The notes below the pieces were generated by a model that saw only the letters and a program-made list of their open reading frames with translations, was not told where the DNA came from and did no database searches. From positions 24,097-88,096 of the forward strand of contig DBTQ01000031.1 of NCBI GenBank assembly GCA_002307135.1: a DNA stretch of 64,000 bases, read 5' to 3'. The position numbers were made by a program, and so were the translations under genes. The DNA is from Bacteroidetes bacterium UBA1312. Lineage in GTDB: Bacteria > Bacteroidota > Bacteroidia > Chitinophagales > Chitinophagaceae. This document shows, piece by piece, positions 24,718-33,868 of the stretch. How positions within the stretch are numbered: position 1 is the stretch's first letter; each line of letters begins with the position of its first letter.

Positions 24718-25611
24718 TTATTGTTTCCCATTTGCCAAATAATTAGAAAATAAACTATCGATTTCAAAATATATTTCTTTCATTTGCCTTTGTCTATTAT
24801 GTGATAATTCTACATCACTAAGTCTAACAGCTGAGTTCTGCAATAAATCATATAATTCTTTTACAGTTTCTATTGGAGCATTGTTAACTATATGTTCTTT
24901 AAACTTTTGGAAACGATTCCTAAATCTTAGATATTCGAGATCAGAAGTTGATCGACGAATATTGTCGTCCCCAGAAATAACAATCTCTTTTTCATCCATT
25001 TTCCTTAGAGTTCGTCTAAAATCCATTCGCAAATCATTCATTTCTGACATTACAATTTGAAGCATTTTAGCTGCATCATTATCTGTAACTTCCTTTAATG
25101 ACGCAGGGCTTGATAATGACAATAGACTTACAATAGAGTTTACTCCTTCTCCCTTGTCTGTCGCTTCTTTAGTCGCTTTGAGTGCATCGTAAATAAAATC
25201 TTGATCTTCAAGTACCTCTCTATATTTCAATTCCTTTCGGTATTCAGTATATCGTAATGGTGAAATGTCAAAAATTTTAGGCGTTCCAAATTCCTGTACT
25301 AAAACGGTTGGCTTGTCAAAAGCTTGGCGTAGCCCTAGTTCAAACAAAACATTTGGATTTCTATTACTTAAATCACAAATAGCCATTGGGCTGTCTATTA
25401 ATTTCTGTAAAATGTCCAAATGAATTAAATTTGTTTGTTTAACCTCATCTGCTCTTACAGGATTAAAGTTTGCCTTACAACAAGCTGGCTTTAAAATATC
25501 TTCATAAACTTTTTTAAAATGCCCTTTCTCATATCCATCTGTGTCTGCAATTGGCATAATAATGAAACAATCATTATTTATAGTTTCTTCTTTTTTATTT
25601 TGTTTAATCAT
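24718..25611 (-). CDS. Protein with N-terminal NDT-like domain and helical C-terminus
   Basis: A 297-residue protein. Residues 14-125 are an NDT-like domain with CFIIMPIADTDG, PVRADEVKQ, and CDLSNRNPNVLFELGLRQA, where Asp80 and Glu91 match the active-site pair of the partner protein. Residues 165-295 are helical and charged, with probable coiled coil (MSEMNDLRMDFRRTLRKMDE). The domain order is opposite to that of the gene downstream. It has no signal peptide. Both genes are AT-rich compared with their neighbours and lie between inverted repeats, suggesting acquisition as a unit. Function not known; defence effector or sensor is my inference. Confidence 0.75.
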   Translation of the reverse strand: MIKQNKKEETINNDCFIIMPIADTDGYEKGHFKKVYEDILKPACCKANFNPVRADEVKQTNLIHLDILQKLIDSPMAICDLSNRNPNVLFELGLRQAFDKPTVLVQEFGTPKIFDISPLRYTEYRKELKYREVLEDQDFIYDALKATKEATDKGEGVNSIVSLLSLSSPASLKEVTDNDAAKMLQIVMSEMNDLRMDFRRTLRKMDEKEIVISGDDNIRRSTSDLEYLRFRNRFQKFKEHIVNNAPIETVKELYDLLQNSAVRLSDVELSHNRQRQMKEIYFEIDSLFSNYLANGKQ

Positions 25612-25679
25612 AATTCCCGTTGATTATAACGATCTCACAAACAAAAATTAAAATTGCTCATAAGTATGTACCCCCAAAC

Positions 25680-25690
25680 ATACTCCCCCC
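25680..25690. repeat. Right copy of the 11-bp inverted repeat
   Basis: ATACTCCCCCC, exact reverse complement of 23312-23322, in a C-rich tract 68 bases upstream of the NDT-domain module. Confidence 0.5.
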
Positions 25691-25871
25691 ACCCCAACAA
25701 TTCCGAGGAAATTTCCACGATTTTTTAGATTTTTTGTTAATGTAGAATTGTTTAATATTTATAAACAAACTGCTAATGTTTCGTTTTTGCGTGCTTTAAT
25801 TATCATTATATGCAGCGTCCGGTGGAGGGTGCATAGCGTCTATCTATAAAAAAATCGTTCAACCATTTTAA

Positions 25872-25981
25872 AGGAGGGTCGCCTACATTTTTATTAGGCA
25901 CGCCTACTAATCTGGCTAGGTGCGCCTACCTATTGTTTAGGCGTGCCTGTATTGTAAGCAGGTAAGCCCCGCATTTTTATG
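25872..25981. repeat. Degenerate tandem array, about five units of 22 bp
   Basis: Units begin at 25872, 25895, 25917, 25939 and 25960 with lengths 23, 22, 22, 21 and 22. Each starts with AGG and carries a GCCTAC- or GCCTG-like core (TCGCCTAC, ACGCCTAC, GCGCCTAC, GTGCCTGT, AAGCCCCG). The rest of each unit varies. No coding frame spans the array. Confidence 0.6.
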
Positions 25982-25994
25982 ATTGATGCCTGTA

Positions 25995-26041
25995 AAAACG
26001 ATAAGTCCGCCGGTGCAATGCATAGGCGGACTTATCGTTTT
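25995..26041. terminator. Strong bidirectional terminator
   Basis: A 17-bp perfect stem (25995-26011 with 26025-26041), loop of 13 bases, A4 and T4 at its ends. It lies 36 bases beyond the stop of the large T9SS protein on the minus strand and should end that transcript. Confidence 0.9.
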
Positions 26042-26076
26042 ATTTAAAATGGTTCGGATAGCATTAATCACAGCTA

Positions 26077-28740
26077 CTAATGTAGCGCAGCTGCTGACCT
26101 GATCATAGTGGTTTTGTATAGCAACTCACCTTCCTTATTGCGGCAGCTGATAATGTACACCCCATCTGCAAAATCTTTCAGGTTGATGGTATTGACTTGT
26201 TGTGCCTGTAGCAAACTTCGTCCTGCTACATCTACCACAGTCACATCGACCGCAAAGGGTGCAACAATATATACCTGACCCGACGAAGGATTGGGGTATA
26301 TGGAAATCGACTGTTGCTGATTGGTGTATGACAAGCCCAGATTTTTGACTACAATAGTATCCGAATAGCTGAAGCAGCCATTTTCATCCATCACTTTGGC
26401 ATAGTAGGTACCGTCGAAACTGAGCACATACCTTTGGTCGTTGGCTGCCGGTATGGGTTTATTGTTGCGGTACCAATAGTAGCTGCTGTAGGTGTGGTCG
26501 AGCAACAATACAGGATCGTAGCGGAGTATGGTCGGTTTGGGCATGGATGGGTAATTGGTCACCTCCACAACATTGGTTAGTTTGCTGCAACCCGACAGGT
26601 CGGTAACACGCACCTGATAAACGCCGGTAGTGTTGATAGCCGTAGCGCTGGTACTACCGGAGGGAATAAAGGTGGTACCGTCTTTTTGCCAGGTATAGCT
26701 ATAGCTGGACAAGGCAGGGCTGCAATAGAGCATAATGCTGACATCAGGACATATTTTCACATCCGTAGGCGACAAGGTCGGGTTGATGGATATACCGTTT
26801 TTTACTATTATAAATGCAGAGTCGGCACAGCCATTCGTGTCTTTCAGCAGCACACTGTAATAACCCGCTATGGGTGCGGTGAGCGTATCCTGCACTGCTC
26901 CGCTGAGCAACAATCCACTGCTGTACCATTGGTAGAGCGATACCACGGGTGTGGCATAAGCTTGTAGCAAAGAGCCTGTTGTAAAACAGGTATCAGATGA
27001 GCTTGCGCCGTACAATTTAATTTTGGCAAGCGGCTTGGCATTAACTATTACCACCAATGCTACTTTGTCGCTCTGGCAGCCATACGGTGCAGGGCTTTGT
27101 GTAACATAATAAGTATAAGTACCGGCGCTGGTGGTAGCCGGTACAGGCGCTACAGATGTGCCTGTATCTATAAGTGATGTGTACCATTTCAATCCGGAAC
27201 CAACAGCCGTCAAAGCCGCAGCTGTAGTACCTTGGCAAAGTTTGAGCGGACTGCTCACTACGGGCAGGGCAGCTGTATGCACATTCACTACAATTGCCGA
27301 TTGGGCACCTTCACATGTGCCATTGGACTGGCTCACATAGTAAGTGGTGCTGCCTACAATGGCTGTAGGAGGTATAGGAGCAACGGTTGTACCAGGGTCG
27401 CCACTCGGCGCCGTGTACCAGCGCAAGCCTGTGCCTGTAGCAGTGAGTGCTGTAGCAGTGGCACCTAAACAATAATTGATAGGACTCATTACCACAGGTG
27501 TGTCGGGCACCGGCTCCGGCATAATGGTAATGTACCGGTCTATTGACGAACTACATATACTGGAGTAACCTGTTGCAGTATATGTAACCGGGCTGCTGCC
27601 TACTGTAACTGTAGCAGTACTGGAAGTAGGAGTACTGACTCCGCTGGTGGGCAACCAAGACCAGGTATCGTAATAACCGGCATTGATAATGCTCAAGTCT
27701 AAGCTGCTGCCGATACAGGCTTTAATTGTATCGCCGGAGGCATAGTTGACTCCTTTATTACTCCATACGGGTTCAATATCCAAGAAAGCAGAGTCCAGAT
27801 CTTCTTCTTTCAAAATATAAGCATAAGCCAGTGAGGTGCTGGCACCCGGCAATAGGGAATCTATTTTAAAAACAATACCCAGTCCTATATCGGCAGATAC
27901 TGTGGTGCCTGTGGCAAAGGTATAGGCAGACGCTTTTCCGCTTTGTGCATAAATGTCACTGAGCGGCGCGCTAGGTTCCAGAGTCGAGTCGATAATATAG
28001 GGTTTAGCCCTGCAATCTTTTGAACCCAAACCAAGGTATGCATCCGCATAACTGGGTCCAGTAGCAGTAACCAAAGTCTTATTGCCGGTGGAGGGCAGTT
28101 TGTAAACAATCTTGTTATCAGTGCTGAATTCGCCGGTGAGTGTTTCTTCATTATCCGGGTCCACAGTCCTGTTGTAATAGATGTTGTGTAAAGTGGTCGT
28201 TCCCGTATTTTTAAGGTTAACGCTCACGACAAAATAGACTTTGTTGGTTTTCAGAAAAGTGGTTTGTGTGATCGCCAAATTACCACCCGCCCCTTCCCAC
28301 ACACCGGTAATAACGCCAGATGTTGCAGTGTAGCTCGTATTTTTTCCGGTCAGGCCGCCTGTCATACCGGTACCACTGCTCAATTCACGCCAAGCCTTAT
28401 ACCTTACACCATCAATCTCGAAATCCCATCCTTCCTGTGGATCTCCCGGCAAAAAATAATCGCCGTAATAAGCAGGCGAGCCTACTGTCCAACCGTCTTT
28501 CGCGGGGTCTGCAACAAAACCGATACCATTAAAGCTGGTCCCGGCGCCAAAGTCGGTTCGGGGATGATAGCCTGCCGGAGCGGCTTTTTTAGAACCAAAG
28601 GCTCCATTGGGTGCAAGACCTAACTCTACATAATTGCCCTGCATAAATACATCGCCGGACACCAGCTGAGCCATTGCATTTGTTGCAGCAACAGAAAGGA
28701 ATAATAGCGCCAATAGCGGGCGAAGAGAGCTTGTTTTCAT
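26077..28740 (-). CDS. Large secreted Ig-like-repeat protein with T9SS type A sorting domain
   Basis: An 887-residue exported protein. The signal peptide ends NAMAQ (about residue 25), favouring the ATG at 28740 over methionines 6 or 42 bases upstream. The N-terminal 350 residues form a beta-rich domain with many aromatic and Gly residues. From about 420 to 580 there are Ig-like repeats with the pattern LTATGTGLRWYTAPSG and TTYYVSQ, a type common in gliding Bacteroidota. Further PKD/Ig-like units follow. The last 75 residues are a type A sorting domain (ISIYPNPSSGQVYI, then DGVYIISC). Expected on the cell surface or in the medium; probably an adhesin. Confidence 0.85.
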   Translation of the reverse strand: MKTSSLRPLLALLFLSVAATNAMAQLVSGDVFMQGNYVELGLAPNGAFGSKKAAPAGYHPRTDFGAGTSFNGIGFVADPAKDGWTVGSPAYYGDYFLPGDPQEGWDFEIDGVRYKAWRELSSGTGMTGGLTGKNTSYTATSGVITGVWEGAGGNLAITQTTFLKTNKVYFVVSVNLKNTGTTTLHNIYYNRTVDPDNEETLTGEFSTDNKIVYKLPSTGNKTLVTATGPSYADAYLGLGSKDCRAKPYIIDSTLEPSAPLSDIYAQSGKASAYTFATGTTVSADIGLGIVFKIDSLLPGASTSLAYAYILKEEDLDSAFLDIEPVWSNKGVNYASGDTIKACIGSSLDLSIINAGYYDTWSWLPTSGVSTPTSSTATVTVGSSPVTYTATGYSSICSSSIDRYITIMPEPVPDTPVVMSPINYCLGATATALTATGTGLRWYTAPSGDPGTTVAPIPPTAIVGSTTYYVSQSNGTCEGAQSAIVVNVHTAALPVVSSPLKLCQGTTAAALTAVGSGLKWYTSLIDTGTSVAPVPATTSAGTYTYYVTQSPAPYGCQSDKVALVVIVNAKPLAKIKLYGASSSDTCFTTGSLLQAYATPVVSLYQWYSSGLLLSGAVQDTLTAPIAGYYSVLLKDTNGCADSAFIIVKNGISINPTLSPTDVKICPDVSIMLYCSPALSSYSYTWQKDGTTFIPSGSTSATAINTTGVYQVRVTDLSGCSKLTNVVEVTNYPSMPKPTILRYDPVLLLDHTYSSYYWYRNNKPIPAANDQRYVLSFDGTYYAKVMDENGCFSYSDTIVVKNLGLSYTNQQQSISIYPNPSSGQVYIVAPFAVDVTVVDVAGRSLLQAQQVNTINLKDFADGVYIISCRNKEGELLYKTTMIRSAAALH

Positions 28741-28901
28741 GGTCATCGTGTGTTTATGGTATAGGTAGCATATCGTTGGCACTACAATAGGTTTTCATCT
28801 CCAGCCGAATGATATGTGTTTCAAAATTAACACCTTTAATGATGCTTTTCAAAAAAAATGCAGTACCCAAAAGTAGTCGTGTCGTACCCAACGCAATTGC
28901 A

Positions 28902-30722
28902 CTAACGGAGCAAATTAATATCGCCCTTGTATAACTCTTCTGTGCCACCGGGTTTATCAAACGTTACTTTAACCCAATAAAAATAAACGCCTATATCCTG
29001 TTGCTGCCCGCTGAACGTTCCATCCCATCCTGCTTTGGCATCATTTGTTGCAAATATTTCCTGCCCATAACGGTTGAATATCTTTAGCTGATATTGCAGC
29101 ACAGGACAAACGACAATAGGTGCAAAAACATCATTCTTTGTATCGGCATTGGGTGTAAAGGAATTGGGAATGGAAATGCAATGGTTGCAATTGCCAAGCT
29201 GCACATAAATAGTATCGGAGGCCATACAATCCCCCGCACTGGCTTTCACCCAATAAGTACCCGTTTGAGTAACCGGCATGGAGGCAGCAGTACTGCCATC
29301 GCTCCAGACATAACCGGCATCAGTTATCGGGCAGGTCAGAACCGTGCTTTGATCCCTGCACAAAACAAGGTCTGCACCCAAGTCCAGGTTAAATTGTTTT
29401 TGACGTACAATAAAGGTATCTATTGTTTCAGGAGCGCAATTGCCCATAGAAGACCTCACCCACAATTGTGCCGGAGCCTGAACACTGCGTGTATAGCCGC
29501 CATAGCCATCGCTCCAGGCATAAGTGGTATAACCGGGTGTACCGGAACAGTTAAGCGCAGTACAAATTGTCGTATCCGTTTTGCGCACAATAGTAGCTTG
29601 TGTTTCCGGAACAGGGTTGCCCAAGCCAAACGCCCCTGAGTTAAAGACAAAGAGGCTGTCTGTAAAATTGCAGGCCAAACCTGCATTATTGGGTTTATTG
29701 ATTACACATACATCGGTGGTAGTGCTACCCGATTTGATCACATATACCTTGCCTCGAAATGCGCGAATACCAGCCCAGTTGTAGGCTGTAGCCAATACTG
29801 TTTTTGAAGAACGCAGCAAGGCTACATTCGGCAATAGGTTTAAATCGTATTGCACTAAAGGATAAGGAGGCCTAGGCTCGTCCTCGCCATAAGCGGCATA
29901 AAGTTTAGTGTTGTCGGGCGAAAATCCAATGCCATAAGCGGCATACCGTTGACTACTGTCTATAAGTGTATAGCCACTGACCACACCGGTGGTACTGTCG
30001 AAGTTAAAGAGTTCTATACTCCCCGTTTCTCCTTTGGATCGCCAGTTGGCCAGTACAATTTTTTTGTTGTCCGGTGCTATTTTCATTTCACCAATACTAA
30101 ACTGTCCATCGCCCGTATAAGCGGTAGAAGAAGCTATGGGCTTAGTATGGATGCCCGATGCGTCAATTTTGAAAGCGTCAAACACAGGTCCGCCGCCTTT
30201 ATGCACCATGAGCCAATAGGCGCAGTTGGGAGCCCGGGTAACGATCATTTTTTCCGACAACGAATCGTCAATGGTACTATTTTTTTGGCCGGCAACAACA
30301 TCGCCCAAACCGCCATCGAGGCTCATATCAACTACTGAATAGTTGAGATAATGAGGAGCAGTGGTACCTATGCTGTGCAATACAAAGAGGTAATATTTGG
30401 TGGTATCGTTGACAAAGGGTACAATAACTACGCCTTGGGTCATACTCAGATCGGTAAGCAGGCCATAGCCATTGGGCATTTGCTTGTCGTTTCGGTTGAA
30501 GACTTTAACGCCGTCGCTATAAAATTTAAGTGCCCCGTTTTTGCCACAGACAGATGCGGAGCCTTCGACGGTATATAAAGCCGTACCTATCGGCTCAGCA
30601 CTACCCGAGTTGAAATCAAAACCGAGCCCCTTGCCAAATGCCCAGATATTATTTTCGCCCTGTGCCAACAGCTGTGTATTGCCGAAGCAAACTGCCAACA
30701 GTATTAAATAAATATATTTCAA
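28902..30722 (-). CDS. Secreted beta-propeller-like protein with T9SS type B (gliding-associated) C-terminus
   Basis: A 606-residue protein. The signal peptide ends QLLAQG (about 21). Residues 25-350 contain repeated beta-sheet units resembling a propeller (WAFGKGLGFDFNSG, IAPDNKKIVLANWRS, GFSPDNTKLYAAYGED). Two short cell-surface repeats with paired Cys and YAWSDG/YVWSDG motifs follow (about 380-510). The end is a type B gliding-motility-associated domain: IPNSFTPNADTKNDVFAP, FNRYGQEIFATND, GWDGTFSGQ, GVYFYWVKV. It is secreted by the T9SS and attached to the surface. It lies just upstream of the other cargo gene on the same strand. Confidence 0.88.
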   Translation of the reverse strand: MKYIYLILLAVCFGNTQLLAQGENNIWAFGKGLGFDFNSGSAEPIGTALYTVEGSASVCGKNGALKFYSDGVKVFNRNDKQMPNGYGLLTDLSMTQGVVIVPFVNDTTKYYLFVLHSIGTTAPHYLNYSVVDMSLDGGLGDVVAGQKNSTIDDSLSEKMIVTRAPNCAYWLMVHKGGGPVFDAFKIDASGIHTKPIASSTAYTGDGQFSIGEMKIAPDNKKIVLANWRSKGETGSIELFNFDSTTGVVSGYTLIDSSQRYAAYGIGFSPDNTKLYAAYGEDEPRPPYPLVQYDLNLLPNVALLRSSKTVLATAYNWAGIRAFRGKVYVIKSGSTTTDVCVINKPNNAGLACNFTDSLFVFNSGAFGLGNPVPETQATIVRKTDTTICTALNCSGTPGYTTYAWSDGYGGYTRSVQAPAQLWVRSSMGNCAPETIDTFIVRQKQFNLDLGADLVLCRDQSTVLTCPITDAGYVWSDGSTAASMPVTQTGTYWVKASAGDCMASDTIYVQLGNCNHCISIPNSFTPNADTKNDVFAPIVVCPVLQYQLKIFNRYGQEIFATNDAKAGWDGTFSGQQQDIGVYFYWVKVTFDKPGGTEELYKGDINLLR

Positions 30723-31103
30723 AGTGTAAATTTATAAAGGAACACTGCGTATAACCTGATAAGATGTATGATGAAAGACTGTATTTTTAGCGCTTGTAGT
30801 TGGGTAGTTGGTGAAAATAATAGTAAGAAAATAGTTTATTTTTAGTGGGTCTGCAAGCGATAACGTTTCCGCCGGCTTCAACAGATGCAACGTTGTTGTG
30901 CGAATATACTGAATTATAATAAATACACATCTATACAGGCGTAATTTGTGTCCAAGATTTAACTTCGGGCAGCGGCTTATTCCGGACTGTATTTAGTTCA
31001 CTAATAAGTACACCGGTTTTAAAGAACATTTATCGTAAACAGATTGCTGTTCAATTGTTAATACTGTTGATAGTTTAAGTATCTTGCAGCCTTAATTGTT
31101 TAG
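30723..31103. other. Intergenic region between divergent T9SS cargo and metG genes
   Basis: 381 bases without a gene, AT-rich. No exact TAnnTTTG element is seen. TATCTTGC about 20 bases before metG, with a TTG 22-24 bases further upstream, is a weak promoter candidate. No hairpin or repeat stands out. Confidence 0.5.
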
Positions 31104-33215
31104 ATGAATAGTAAAAGAATATTGGTAACTGCGGCACTGCCTTATGCAAACGGACCGGTACATATCGGGCATTTGGCAGGTTGTTATTTACCGGCAGATA
31201 TTTATGTGCGTTATCAGCGCGCCCAAAAAAGAGATGTACAGTTTATATGTGGTAGCGATGAGCACGGTGTGCCCATCACTATTCGCGCCATGAAGGAAGG
31301 GATAACACCACAACAGGTGGTGGATAAGTACCATGCTATTATCAAAGATAGTTTTGCCCAAATGGGTATTTCTTTCGATATCTATTCACGCACTTCCAGC
31401 ACTACTCACCACGCTACAGCACAGGCTTTTTTCAAAAAACTGTATGACGATGGTGCTTTTGAAACAAGGGAGAGCGAACAATATTTCGATGAGGAAAAGC
31501 AAATGTTTCTGGCCGACCGCTATATTATTGGTACCTGCCCCGTGTGCAGCAATCCTAATGCTTATGGCGATCAATGCGAGAAGTGTGGCTCTACCTTGTC
31601 GCCCGAGCAATTAATCAATCCGCGCAGTGCATTGAGCAATGCCCCATTGGTAAAACGCCTCACACAACACTGGTATTTTCCACTCAATAAGTATGAAGAT
31701 TTTTTAAAGGAATGGATTGTTGAGGGTAAGAAGGATGAATGGAAGCCCAATGTGTATGGACAGTGTAAAAGCTGGCTGGACAGCGGGCTACAACCCCGTG
31801 CTATGACGCGCGACAGTAACTGGGGGGTACCTGTGCCTATAGACGGAGCCGATGGCAAAGTGCTGTATGTTTGGTTTGATGCTCCTATCGGCTATATCAG
31901 CGCTACTAAAGAGTTGCTGCCCCAGAGCTGGGAGCAGTACTGGAAGGATCCTGAAACGAAGTTGGTTCATTTTATAGGTAAGGATAATATTGTTTTTCAC
32001 TGCATTATATTTCCAGCCATGCTCAAAGCGCATGGGGGGTTTATATTGCCGGACAATGTACCCGCCAATGAGTTTTTAAATATTGAAGGGGAAAAAGTTT
32101 CGACTTCGCGTAATTGGGCGGTATGGGTCAATGAGTATCTTACAGACTTCCCTGAGCAGCAGGACATTCTCCGCTATGTGCTTTGTGCCAACGCGCCGGA
32201 AACAAAGGACAATGATTTTACCTGGAAAGAATTCCAAACACGCAACAATAGCGAACTGGTCGATAAGTTTGGCAATTATGTAAATCGTGTGATGGTGCTT
32301 ACCCACAAATTGTGTGGTGGCAAGGTGCCGAAATGGCATCCGGAGGTAGCCACAGAGCAGGACAGAACGCTGATCAATGAGATACAATTGGCTAAGGTAA
32401 AGATAGAAACAGCTATTGAGGGGTATAAGTTTAGAGACGCATTGTTTGAGTTGATTGAATTGTCGCGCAAGGGCAATGTCTTCCTACAGGAAAAAGCCCC
32501 TTGGAAAGAAGCTTCGGGAATAGAAAAAGGAACGTTTAACGATGATGAAAAGATAATTGCACAACAGCGTATAGACAATTGTTTATTCGTTGCATTGCAA
32601 CTCACCGCCAATCTCGCTATATTAGCCAATCCATTTTTACCTTTTACTGCTAAAAAAATTTGCAGTATGCTGAAGGTGGTGGAGCGTATGCTGGACTGGG
32701 AAAATGCAGGCAAGGTCGATTTGTTGAAAATTGGCTATTCGATGCGCGCACCAGAGCTATTGTTTCGTAAAATAGAAGATTCGGAAATAGAGGCACAAAT
32801 ACTAAAACTAAAAGCAGGCTTAATAGCAAGTACTGTAACTCCTGCTGCGGAAGAAGAAAAAGATGTCAACAAGATTGCGACTTTGAAACCGGAAATAACA
32901 ATTGACGATTTTACAAAAATAGACCTCCGCACCGGTACTATACTACATGCGGAGAAGGTAGAAAAGGCGGACAAATTATTGAAGCTTGAAATAGATTTGG
33001 GTTTTGAAACCAGAACGATACTTTCCGGTATAGCTTTGCATTTTTCGCCTGAAGAAATAATAGGTAAACAAGTAGTAGTAGTGGCCAATTTGGCTCCACG
33101 AAAAATGAGGGGAATAGAGAGCAAAGGCATGATACTAATGGCAGAAAATGAGTCTGGAAAATTAGTGTTTGTGTCGCCTCAGGAAGCGGTAAACAATGGT
33201 GCAGAGGTAAAATAA
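31104..33215 (+). CDS. metG: Methionyl-tRNA synthetase
   Basis: A 703-residue class I synthetase charging tRNA(Met). The HIGH motif is in PYANGPVHIGHLAGCYLPAD, the zinc knuckle pairs are CPVC and CEKC near residue 150, the KMSKS loop reads EKVSTSRNW, and an anticodon-binding helical domain follows. A C-terminal Trbp111-like domain (about 590-703: IDLRTGTILHAEKVEKADKL, VVVANLAPRKMRGIESKGMI) adds tRNA binding and dimerisation. Length and domain order are as expected for Bacteroidota. Confidence 0.97.
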   Translation: MNSKRILVTAALPYANGPVHIGHLAGCYLPADIYVRYQRAQKRDVQFICGSDEHGVPITIRAMKEGITPQQVVDKYHAIIKDSFAQMGISFDIYSRTSSTTHHATAQAFFKKLYDDGAFETRESEQYFDEEKQMFLADRYIIGTCPVCSNPNAYGDQCEKCGSTLSPEQLINPRSALSNAPLVKRLTQHWYFPLNKYEDFLKEWIVEGKKDEWKPNVYGQCKSWLDSGLQPRAMTRDSNWGVPVPIDGADGKVLYVWFDAPIGYISATKELLPQSWEQYWKDPETKLVHFIGKDNIVFHCIIFPAMLKAHGGFILPDNVPANEFLNIEGEKVSTSRNWAVWVNEYLTDFPEQQDILRYVLCANAPETKDNDFTWKEFQTRNNSELVDKFGNYVNRVMVLTHKLCGGKVPKWHPEVATEQDRTLINEIQLAKVKIETAIEGYKFRDALFELIELSRKGNVFLQEKAPWKEASGIEKGTFNDDEKIIAQQRIDNCLFVALQLTANLAILANPFLPFTAKKICSMLKVVERMLDWENAGKVDLLKIGYSMRAPELLFRKIEDSEIEAQILKLKAGLIASTVTPAAEEEKDVNKIATLKPEITIDDFTKIDLRTGTILHAEKVEKADKLLKLEIDLGFETRTILSGIALHFSPEEIIGKQVVVVANLAPRKMRGIESKGMILMAENESGKLVFVSPQEAVNNGAEVK

Positions 33216-33278
33216 CAGGAGTGACTGTTAACGGTAATGGGAACCAATGAAACTAAGAACAAAAGAAATTCATACAAA

Positions 33279-33806
33279 ATGAAAAAGACGGCATTATTAG
33301 TTTTAGCAATTACAGCATCATTCTGTTTTGGTTTTGCATTTAAATCAATTACAACAAAGCAATCGAACGAACAGGTACAAAAGAAAAAAGTAACAGGTAT
33401 TGGTGGCATTTTTTTCAAATGCAAAGACCCTAAAAAAATGAGAACGTGGTACCAAACACATCTTGGACTAAATACCAACGAATATGGAGCGGTTTTTGAA
33501 TGGCGACAAGGTGCCGACACCACAAAAAAAGGCTTTACAACATGGTGTGCATTTGCCGAGACTACAAAATATTTTGAACCATCGACGAAGGACTTTATGA
33601 TAAATTACCGGGTGGAAAATATAGAAGAACTTGTAGCACAATTTAAAAAAGATGGTGTAACAGTTACAGACAAAATAGAAACCGTTAATTATGGGAAGTT
33701 TGTTCACATCGTCGATATTGAGGGGAACAAAGTAGAATTGTGGGAACCAAACGACACCGAATATGAAAAATTAGGCGCACAAATGGGAAGCAAGACTACA
33801 AAATAG
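33279..33806 (+). CDS. Exported VOC (glyoxalase/bleomycin-resistance fold) protein
   Basis: A 175-residue protein. The ATG at 33279 begins a hydrophobic segment (KKTALLVLAITASFCFGFAF) that is a signal peptide or membrane anchor; an upstream ATG at 33237 would add a polar 14-residue leader. The rest is one VOC module: GIGGIFFKCKDPKKMRTWYQ, GLNTNEYGAVFEW, FVHIVDIEGNKVELWEPND with the usual Glu metal ligand. VOC domains are normally cytoplasmic dimeric dioxygenases or isomerases; an exported copy is less common. Substrate unknown. Confidence 0.75.
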   Translation: MKKTALLVLAITASFCFGFAFKSITTKQSNEQVQKKKVTGIGGIFFKCKDPKKMRTWYQTHLGLNTNEYGAVFEWRQGADTTKKGFTTWCAFAETTKYFEPSTKDFMINYRVENIEELVAQFKKDGVTVTDKIETVNYGKFVHIVDIEGNKVELWEPNDTEYEKLGAQMGSKTTK

Positions 33807-33845
33807 CCAACCAATAAAACGCAAACTGATAACAATGCTTATTTT

Positions 33846-33853
33846 TATATTTG
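33846..33853 (+). promoter_or_regulatory. TAnnTTTG promoter element for the HlyD-family gene
   Basis: TATATTTG, an exact Bacteroidota -7 match. An in-frame TTG at 33851 falls inside it, so the ATG at 33869 is taken as the start. Confidence 0.55.
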
Positions 33854-33868
33854 AAAACAACACACTCA

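Larger units (their letters stand above)
25612..26076. other. Intergenic region with inverted repeat, 22-bp array and terminator
   Basis: A 465-base gap without a credible gene. It contains the upstream region of the NDT-domain gene, the right 11-bp inverted repeat (25680-25690), an AT-rich stretch, a degenerate array of about 22-bp period (25872-25981) and a long hairpin terminator (25995-26041). Confidence 0.7.

Noticed and set aside
25872..25981. CRISPR array
   Set aside because: No conserved repeat with unique spacers: units are only about 22 bases and diverged throughout. No cas genes nearby. The same applies to 47239-47385.
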